A stretch of 64,000 bases of DNA from Pseudoflavonifractor sp902362925 (GTDB taxonomy: Bacteria > Bacillota > Clostridia > Oscillospirales > Oscillospiraceae): the NCBI GenBank assembly GCA_902362925.1, contig CABIYL010000009.1. One strand, written 5' to 3'. The position numbers were made by a program, and so were the translations under genes. This document shows, piece by piece, positions 58,683 through 64,000 of the stretch. The notes beneath the pieces are model-generated. The model did not search any database and was not told the DNA's origin. It saw nothing but the letters and a program-made list of their open reading frames with translations. The first letter of the stretch is position 1, and every line of letters begins with the position of its first letter.

Positions 58683-60218
58683 TTGAAACTCAACCGCTCG
58701 TCCATGCTCTACGGCACACTGGTCCTCACCCTCACCAGCATCATTTCCCAGGTGCTGGGCTTTGTGTACCGGATCTTCCTCTCCCGCCTCATCGGCGCGG
58801 AGGTAATGGGCCTCTACCAGCTCATCATGCCGGTGTACTCGGTGATTATGTCCCTCACCGCCATCGGGCTGACGGTGGCGGTGTCCAACCTGTCGGCGGA
58901 GTACCACGCCCTGGGCAACCCAAAGGCCATTGTCCAGCTGCTCCGGAAAGCCCTTGCCGCCTTTCTGATTCTCTTCGCCCTGGTGGCGGGAGTGACCGTT
59001 CTGCTGTACGACCCTATCTCGGTCTACCTGCTGGGAGACGCCCGCACCCAGCTGGGCCTGCTGCTGCTGCTCCCCTGCATCCTCCTCACCGGCATCGAGA
59101 ACCTCCACAAGCACTACTTTTACGGCACGGGAAACATCCGTCCCCCCGCCGTTGTGGAGCTGACCGAGCAGTTTATCCGCACCGGCGCGGTGCTGGGCCT
59201 GCTGGTGCTTCTGCTGCCCCAGTACCCGGAGCGGGTGGTGGGCATTATCGTGGCGGGTATGTGCTGCTCAGAGCTGTTCTCCTCCGTCACCCTAGTCCTT
59301 CTCTTCCGGCGGCACATGGGCCGTCCCGCCGCCCTGCCCGGCAAGGGAGAGGACCCACGCCGCTTGAAGCGGCGGATGTGCTCCATCGCCCTGCCCATCG
59401 CCGCCACCGCCCTGCTGGGCAACCTGATGGGCTCGGCCAATGCCGTCCTCATCCCCCAGCGCCTGGTCCATGCAGGCATGGACGTGTCCGCCGCTATGAG
59501 CGCCTTCGGTGTCCTCTGCGGTATGACGGTGCCCATGCTCTGCCTGCCCACCGCCTTTATCGGCGCCATGGGGCTGGTGCTGGTGCCCAAGCTGTCCCAG
59601 AGCGTGGCCCTGGGCCGGATGGACGAGGTCAGGCGCCGCATCTATAAGGCTCTGCTGGCCACCTCCGTGCTGGTCATGCCCACCCTGGCCATTCTGGTGG
59701 TGCTGGGCCCCACCATTGGCATCTATCTCTTCCGGGAGGCCACTGTTGGCCGCTATATGGTCCCCCTGTCGGTGGGTGTGCTGCTGTCCTGCTATCAGTC
59801 AGTACTCTCCGGCGTCCTCAGCGGCATCGGCCACCAGGCCGCTGCCGCCCGCAGCTCCCTCATCTGCGGAGCGGTGCAGCTGGGGTGCACCTGGGTGCTC
59901 ATGGGACTGCCCGGTGTGGGGCTTGGCGGATACGTGGCTGGATTTGTCTTCAGCTCCGCTCTGGGTGCACTCCTCAACTACTGGGAGGTCTCCCGGCGCA
60001 CGGGCCTGAAGCCCCGTCTCTTCCAGTGGTGCACCGCCCCCGCCCTCTCCGCCCTGCTCATGGGGCTGGTCATCAATCTGCTGTTCCGCATCCTTCTGGA
60101 CGCGGGTATGGACGGTACCCCCGCCTGTCTGGCCTGTATCCTCTTCGGCGGCGTGCTCTACCTGGCCGCCCTCTCCGCCCAGGGTGTCCGTCCCTCTCAG
60201 CTGTTTCGGCTCAAATAA
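58683..60218 (+). CDS. spoVB: SpoVB-like polysaccharide flippase (MATE/MOP superfamily)
   Basis: A 511-residue membrane protein with about 14 helices of the MOP superfamily. It matches the SpoVB/YtgP group that flips lipid-linked cell wall precursors, in SpoVB for the spore cortex: SQVLGFVYRIFLSRLIGAEV at the start, the HKHYFYGTGNIRPPAVVELTEQ loop and the late GIGHQAAAARSSL. Translation starts at a TTG (58683) behind AAGGGGGG. The assignment to SpoVB rather than a vegetative paralogue is by overall similarity and supports a spore-forming ancestry. Confidence 0.88.
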   Translation: MKLNRSSMLYGTLVLTLTSIISQVLGFVYRIFLSRLIGAEVMGLYQLIMPVYSVIMSLTAIGLTVAVSNLSAEYHALGNPKAIVQLLRKALAAFLILFALVAGVTVLLYDPISVYLLGDARTQLGLLLLLPCILLTGIENLHKHYFYGTGNIRPPAVVELTEQFIRTGAVLGLLVLLLPQYPERVVGIIVAGMCCSELFSSVTLVLLFRRHMGRPAALPGKGEDPRRLKRRMCSIALPIAATALLGNLMGSANAVLIPQRLVHAGMDVSAAMSAFGVLCGMTVPMLCLPTAFIGAMGLVLVPKLSQSVALGRMDEVRRRIYKALLATSVLVMPTLAILVVLGPTIGIYLFREATVGRYMVPLSVGVLLSCYQSVLSGVLSGIGHQAAAARSSLICGAVQLGCTWVLMGLPGVGLGGYVAGFVFSSALGALLNYWEVSRRTGLKPRLFQWCTAPALSALLMGLVINLLFRILLDAGMDGTPACLACILFGGVLYLAALSAQGVRPSQLFRLK

Positions 60219-60244
60219 CATTTTTCTGACAAATTCCCGCCCCC

Positions 60245-60274
60245 TTGCTCTTCCGGCTCTCTTTGTGCTATGAT
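60245..60274 (+). promoter_or_regulatory. Promoter of the amidase gene
   Basis: TTGCTC (60245-60250) and TATGAT (60269-60274) are 18 bases apart. Confidence 0.55.
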
Positions 60275-60311
60275 ATTTGTCAGCACCAACAGACCGCCGG
60301 GAGGCCATACC

Positions 60312-60977
60312 ATGAACAGCACCGTGCAGAAACCACCAAAATTTACCCGCCCCAGACTGCCCAGAGAACTGCGGCTGCCCGCCATTCTGGCCGCCGTCAT
60401 TGTAGGGCTGCTGATTATCCGGGCGGTGCTGGCCGTCCTGATGCCGAGTTTCTCCGGTACCGCCGATACCCTACCGGAGGATGTCCCCGACGCCCCGGAG
60501 TGGGTGGAGCGCCAGCTTCTGCCCATCAATGAGTACTCCCGCCCGGGAGAAAAGCTGACCGCCGTCAACGGCGTGGTGGTCCACTACACCGGCAATCCGG
60601 GCACCACCGCCCAGCAGAACCGGAGCTACTTCGCCGGTCTGGCCCAGAGCGGCGAGACCTTTGCCAGCAGCAACTTTGTCATTGGCCTGGAGGGTGAGAT
60701 TCTGGAGTGTGTCCCGCTGGACGAGGTGGCCTATGCCTCCAGCCAGCGCAATTACGACACCCTGTCCATCGAGGTCTGCCACCCGGACGACACCGGCGAA
60801 TTTACCCAGGCCTCCTATGACGCGCTGGTCAAGCTGGTCCAGTGGCTGGTGGACACCTACGATTTGGATCGGGACCAGATTCTCCGCCACTATGATGTAA
60901 CGGGCAAGGAGTGCCCCCGCTACTATGTCCAGCACCCCGAGGCCTGGGAGGCCTTTCTGGACGATTTGGAGTTTTAA
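60312..60977 (+). CDS. N-acetylmuramoyl-L-alanine amidase (amidase_2), membrane-anchored
   Basis: A 221-residue peptidoglycan hydrolase. After a basic N terminus there is a signal anchor (about residues 20-40, LRLPAILAAVIVGLLIIRAV), then a linker and an amidase_2 domain. Zinc ligands and catalytic residues are visible: the histidine in GVVVHYTGN, the glutamate in TLSIEVCHPDD and the histidine and cysteine/tyrosine region in RHYDVTGKECPRYY. It cuts the bond between muramic acid and L-alanine. ATG 60312 follows GGGAGG. It is a single-gene unit ended by a strong hairpin. Confidence 0.92.
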   Translation: MNSTVQKPPKFTRPRLPRELRLPAILAAVIVGLLIIRAVLAVLMPSFSGTADTLPEDVPDAPEWVERQLLPINEYSRPGEKLTAVNGVVVHYTGNPGTTAQQNRSYFAGLAQSGETFASSNFVIGLEGEILECVPLDEVAYASSQRNYDTLSIEVCHPDDTGEFTQASYDALVKLVQWLVDTYDLDRDQILRHYDVTGKECPRYYVQHPEAWEAFLDDLEF

Positions 60978-60984
60978 ATGCAGC

Positions 60985-61016
60985 AGCGGCCTGCCGGAAC
61001 ATTCCGGCAGGCCGCT
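60985..61016. terminator. Terminator between the amidase and pyridoxine kinase genes
   Basis: A 15-base arm AGCGGCCTGCCGGAA (60985-60999) pairs with TTCCGGCAGGCCGCT (61002-61016); convergent genes on both sides share it. Confidence 0.8.
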
Positions 61017-61028
61017 GTATTTGTCCTC

Positions 61029-61904
61029 TTACAGTTCTTCTCTTGTGACTGCGGGCAGGCTTCCGCCGCCGGTGAGCAGTCCCAGCAGCCCCTCAAACTC
61101 CACGCCCTCCAGTGGCGGCGTGGCCAGGGCCAGGGTACGGCTGACGCACTGCTGCACAAAGGCCGCCGCATCCGCTGCGGCCTGGCCCAGGTTCTCCTCC
61201 CGCAGGAGTCCGCCCAGCAGCACTGCCGCGAACAGATCCCCTGTCCCGGGAAAGCTGCCCTGCTCCCGATGGGTGAGGGCCAGCTCCATTTTGCCGGTGA
61301 CATGGTCCAGGCTGGCCGCCCCCACCTGCTCCGCTCCCGCGGACACGCCGGTGAGCACCACCGACCGCCGCCCATTCAGGGAGAGTCGCTCCAGCCAGCT
61401 GCGGACTGTATCACGGTCCGGCTGGGCCTGGTACTCCTCCCCCAGCAGCAGAGCCGCCTCGGTCAGATTGGGGGTAATCACGTCCGCCTGAGCGGCCAGC
61501 TCCCCCATCCGGGCGCACAGCTCCGGCGTACAGGTCCGGTAGGCCCGGCCGTGGTCCCCCATCACCGGGTCCACCAGTACCAGGGTCTTTTCCCGCCGGA
61601 ACCGGCAGATGGCGGTCTGGAGCAGGCCGATCTGCCGCTCCGAGCCCAGAAACCCGCTGTACACCGCGTCGGGCTCCACGCCCAGCTCCCCCCAGTGAGC
61701 CGCTACCTGTCCCATCTGGTCGGTCAGGTCCAGAAACACCGCATGCTCGGAGGAAGGAAACGCCGTATGGGCCGAGAGGTAGGCCGTCAGCATGGGGTTG
61801 CACTGGCATCCCATGGCGGCCAGCACCGGGAGTATCACCGTCAGAGAGCACCGGCCTACGCCGGACATATCGTGGACTGCCGCCACTCTGGGCGCACGTT
61901 TCAT
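61029..61904 (-). CDS. pdxK: Pyridoxal/pyridoxine/pyridoxamine kinase
   Basis: A 291-residue ribokinase-fold enzyme that makes pyridoxal phosphate from unphosphorylated vitamin B6 and ATP. Family marks are AVHDMSGVGRCSLT at residues 10-23, LVDPVMGDHGRAY in the middle, VITPNLTEAALLLG, and the GTGDLFAAVLLGGLL anion hole with the catalytic aspartate near residue 232. The start ATG 61904 agrees with the family N terminus although its ribosome site is close; the earlier ATG has none. It is driven by a strong promoter that abuts the tRNA locus promoter. Confidence 0.92.
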   Translation of the reverse strand: MKRAPRVAAVHDMSGVGRCSLTVILPVLAAMGCQCNPMLTAYLSAHTAFPSSEHAVFLDLTDQMGQVAAHWGELGVEPDAVYSGFLGSERQIGLLQTAICRFRREKTLVLVDPVMGDHGRAYRTCTPELCARMGELAAQADVITPNLTEAALLLGEEYQAQPDRDTVRSWLERLSLNGRRSVVLTGVSAGAEQVGAASLDHVTGKMELALTHREQGSFPGTGDLFAAVLLGGLLREENLGQAAADAAAFVQQCVSRTLALATPPLEGVEFEGLLGLLTGGGSLPAVTREEL

Positions 61905-61948
61905 ATGCCTCACATCCTTGGCTGATTCTCGCATTTTCATTGAGCACT

Positions 61949-61977
61949 ATTATAATGGCTTTTCCGCCCCGGTTCAA
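61949..61977 (-). promoter_or_regulatory. pdxK promoter
   Basis: On the minus strand TTGAAC (61972-61977) and a perfect TATAAT (61949-61954) are 17 bases apart. Its -35 box touches the -35 box of the divergent tRNA promoter. Confidence 0.7.
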
Positions 61978-62006
61978 TTGACAATTTTGCCGCTCAATGC
62001 TAAAAT
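61978..62006 (+). promoter_or_regulatory. Promoter of the tRNA-Leu locus
   Basis: A consensus TTGACA (61978-61983) and TAAAAT (62001-62006) are 17 bases apart. Transcription should start near 62013, 40 bases ahead of the first tRNA-like sequence. Confidence 0.7.
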
Positions 62007-62054
62007 ACCTCCAGTTCCTTTGTCTCTTTCCCTTGCAGCAGCAAATTTCAATAT

Positions 62055-62093
<39 letters not shown>

Positions 62094-62227
62094 GCTGTCA
62101 CCTCAGTGAAGAATTTCCCAGCAATCAGGTAAAAGCAGGCATGGCCTGTTTTTATAGATGCGGATCAAGCACAACGCTCCGCCTCGGGTAGCCCTCCCCG
62201 AGTAAAAATAGAGGGGAAATTAAATAT

Positions 62228-62312
62228 GCGGGTATGGTGGAATTGGTTGACACGCAGGATTTAGGTTCCTGTGCCGTGAGGCGTGTGGGTTCGAGTCCCA
62301 CTACCCGTACCA
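62228..62312 (+). tRNA. tRNA-Leu (anticodon TAG)
   Basis: A complete 85-base leucine tRNA including CCA. Acceptor GCGGGTA pairs with TACCCGT; the anticodon arm CAGGA-TTTAGGT-TCCTG gives anticodon TAG; a class II variable arm (GCCGTGAGGC) and the T arm TGGGTTCGAGTCCCA follow. A terminator lies directly behind it. Confidence 0.95.
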
Positions 62313-62342
62313 AGCGCTGCTGGCATCCCAGCAGCGCTTTTC
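62312..62342 (+). terminator. Terminator of the tRNA-Leu transcript
   Basis: AAGCGCTGCTGG (62312-62323) pairs with CCAGCAGCGCTT (62328-62339), followed by a short T run. Confidence 0.85.
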
Positions 62343-62410
62343 TATAATCTCATTGTCAAATTATAGGGCATGGTGTAAGATAACTATGATCAGAGAGAAG
62401 GTGTTATTTG

Positions 62411-63547
62411 ATGGAAAAAAACTTGGACCATTTGACCTCCGAGGAAGTTGAGACTTTAATGCAACGATATTATGCTGGTGAGTCTGTTTCCAAATTAACA
62501 AAAGAATATGGCATCTCTGTACGTAGTTCAGACCTATATAAGTTATTTCCACCGGAAGCTTTCGCTAATTACATTTGTGAGTATTGCGACGAGCCTTTAG
62601 TAATTAATCGTCCATCAAAAACCATGAAGAATCTCCCCAAATATGAGCGAGACTTATACTGTCCAGTCTGTGGGCACAAGCCGTTTCAAACTCACTGTAA
62701 TTGCGAAAATTGCCAGGAAGAAGAAAGAAATCTTCAAATGGAGCGGCTGCAGCAGATTGAAGAAGTATATTCCAAGCCACAGACACCTGTTGATTTCGCA
62801 TCGCTTTCTTTTGAAAACAAAGTGTTTTTAGGCGCTATCTGTAGAGCTTTACTCAAAGAAAACCTTTATGAAATTGCACCATTTTCTAATTCGGAAGTAA
62901 TTTTGACGCCTACGGACATTTTACGTAAGAAGCTATACTCAAGCTTAATTCACAACCAAGTCATAGCGGTGAGTCCGCAATCTACGTTGGATGCGTTTGA
63001 TATCGATAGTGAAGACTTTCCAAATACCTTCTATATCTATAGAGTCACCTATTTCTTAAATCTAATTTTCCCAGCAAATAAGAAGGATCTATTTACCGAA
63101 ATATTAGACCCCAGTTACTATTGCACGGAGAATGCAGACGAAGCAGTTATACTGTGGAAAGAGATTGCAGTTGCTGAATGTATAGAGTATTTACAGTATC
63201 AATTAGACAAAGTAAACTTTGAATTCACCCCAGGCGAGAAGACTTATAAAACATTTGATATCATTCTAAATGACTTTTCTGTATCACAAATTTATGGAAT
63301 TATTTGGCGTGCGGTGGCTGATGCATCGAAACTGTATCTTGAGAAAGGAATTAGCAAAAAGCATGCGGCAAACAGTGTTATTGGAGCCTGCGAGCGATAT
63401 GCCGAGCGTGCAAAAATTAATGGGTGGGATTTAACGCAGTATAATCGCATTAAGGATCTACCCCAAAGCGAACTCTCATTATTCTATTTTAATCGTGTAC
63501 TTGGCATTGGTGAAATGGGATTTAGGGTTCCTCCAACAATTGTTTAA
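62411..63547 (+). CDS. Unrecognised AT-rich gene: helix-turn-helix-like start, zinc-binding cysteine cluster
   Basis: A 378-residue protein that I cannot assign. Its first 45 residues (EEVETLMQRYYAGESVSKLT, then EYGISV) resemble a resolvase- or MerR-like helix-turn-helix. Then come paired cysteines: CEYC, a CPVCGH pair and HCNCENC, about six to eight possible zinc ligands between residues 57 and 102. The remaining 270 residues are mostly helical and mixed in charge, with no membrane segment. Base composition and codon use are far more AT-rich than everything before the tRNA, which points to horizontal transfer. ATG 62411 is preceded by GAGAGAAGG. It is a single gene with no partner before 63.5 kb. 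Confidence 0.6.
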   Translation: MEKNLDHLTSEEVETLMQRYYAGESVSKLTKEYGISVRSSDLYKLFPPEAFANYICEYCDEPLVINRPSKTMKNLPKYERDLYCPVCGHKPFQTHCNCENCQEEERNLQMERLQQIEEVYSKPQTPVDFASLSFENKVFLGAICRALLKENLYEIAPFSNSEVILTPTDILRKKLYSSLIHNQVIAVSPQSTLDAFDIDSEDFPNTFYIYRVTYFLNLIFPANKKDLFTEILDPSYYCTENADEAVILWKEIAVAECIEYLQYQLDKVNFEFTPGEKTYKTFDIILNDFSVSQIYGIIWRAVADASKLYLEKGISKKHAANSVIGACERYAERAKINGWDLTQYNRIKDLPQSELSLFYFNRVLGIGEMGFRVPPTIV

Positions 63548-63630
63548 GCCTAACGATTTCCTTTTAAGTATTCCATGGAAATATCATCGATTTCTTGCTC
63601 TAACTTTTAAAATTTTTCTGTAACGCAAAA

Positions 63631-63668
63631 ATATGGGCGTCGAGGATTGGTTTCCTCGGCGCCCATAT
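63631..63668. terminator. Bidirectional terminator in the AT-rich segment
   Basis: ATATGGGCGTCGAGGA (63631-63646) pairs with TCCTCGGCGCCCATAT (63653-63668), with A-rich and T-rich flanks between the two convergent AT-rich genes. Confidence 0.85.
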
Positions 63669-63691
63669 TTCAGTTTTCCGCCATATAATTA

Positions 63692-64000
63692 CTATTCGTA
63701 AGAGGAATACTCTTCTACCAGATTCTTAAGCGTGCGAGGCAAATAAGTCCAGATTTCATTAGCTCCATCAAAATAGCCATCTGCTTTCGCCTTATCCCAA
63801 TAGAGCCGTGCCTCTTCGTAATAGGGTAATTGTAACCGACGAAAGGTCTCCAGTAGCAATCTCTTATCAGCAATATGTTCTCTATAATCTTCCCGAAAAT
63901 CTGGGCCTGGATCAATCATCGATAAAAAATGAACTTTTCCCTCATCACCTAAAAAAGATTCAAGTGGTAAAGACATAGAATAGCGGCGGTCATGGTCACA
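63692..64000 (-). CDS. Partial hypothetical gene running off the right edge
   Basis: An open frame of 102 codons ends at 63692 and is still open at base 64000, so the N-terminal part lies outside the window; the ATG at 63976 is internal or an alternative start. The visible part is acidic and helical (LLLETFRRLQLPYYEEARLY and NEIWTYLPRTLKNLVEEY), with no recognisable domain. It is AT-rich like the convergent 378-residue gene and probably belongs to the same acquired segment. Confidence 0.5.
   Translation of the reverse strand, partial: CDHDRRYSMSLPLESFLGDEGKVHFLSMIDPGPDFREDYREHIADKRLLLETFRRLQLPYYEEARLYWDKAKADGYFDGANEIWTYLPRTLKNLVEEYSSYE

Overview
The window looks like a chromosomal segment of a gut Firmicute of the Oscillospiraceae type (Flavonifractor, Lawsonibacter or Intestinimonas-like). 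This is an inference from strongly GC-rich coding DNA, strong Shine-Dalgarno sites, a sporulation-type SpoVB flippase, a K+-dependent membrane pyrophosphatase, rubrerythrin and flavodiiron oxygen defence, and a Firmicute-style ethanolamine microcompartment operon. About 60 genes are supported. Nearly all are ordinary core or accessory metabolism; the last 1.7 kb is AT-rich and looks acquired.

Layout. 1-4.2 kb (mostly minus): a YheO-type regulator cut by the edge, a polysaccharide deacetylase, a DUF2461 protein and pyrG with a promoter and leader hairpin. 4.2-9 kb: an HD hydrolase, an aldo/keto reductase and a 5'-nucleotidase in a row, rubrerythrin, then an ECF sigma factor with its probable anti-sigma partner. 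9-12.3 kb: icd facing asnA and a TIGR04255 protein. 12.3-18.1 kb: two fused ABC exporters, a YgbA-family protein and a DUF454 membrane protein behind a promoter overlapped by repeated GTTAG-N6-CTAAC dyads, followed by a flavodiiron protein with its own promoter. 18.1-22.4 kb: an orphan MsmK/UgpC-type ATPase, fhs behind a ZTP riboswitch, and uridine phosphorylase. 22.6-27.4 kb: trkA-trkH, a TetR regulator and an FMN-binding lipoprotein. 27.9-35.4 kb: hppA, then a complete sugar PTS operon (EIICBA, antiterminator, HPr, EI) headed by an RNA antiterminator/terminator switch that its own second gene should control.

35.5-43.3 kb: a membrane-anchored GH3 enzyme with permuted domain order, an AgrC/AgrA-like two-component pair, and a small protein with two nucleoside hydrolases. 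43.3-54.4 kb: a 13-gene minus-strand ethanolamine operon (eutG-A-B-C-L-E, a BMC shell gene, eutT, pduL, a TIGR02536-like gene, eutN, eutH, eutQ). It encodes ammonia-lyase, its reactivase, corrinoid adenosylation, aldehyde and alcohol dehydrogenases, phosphotransacylase, transporter and shell. The only BMC-H gene carries a 132-residue N-terminal extension and a second, internal, well-placed ribosome binding site, so it may make both a plain shell hexamer and an extended isoform. No eutVW, eutS, eutP or B12 riboswitch was found in the window.

54.5-64 kb: a zinc-ribbon/Big_2 membrane protein, a CbbX/SpoVK-like AAA ATPase, a divergent pair of a small protein and an XRE repressor with a dyad inside the promoter spacer, DUF554, SpoVB, an amidase and pyridoxine kinase. 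The tRNA-Leu locus that follows contains one broken and one intact tRNA-Leu(TAG). Beyond it is an AT-rich segment with one unrecognised 378-residue protein and one partial ORF, probably the edge of a mobile or transferred island. No CRISPR array, rRNA, transposase or integrase was seen.
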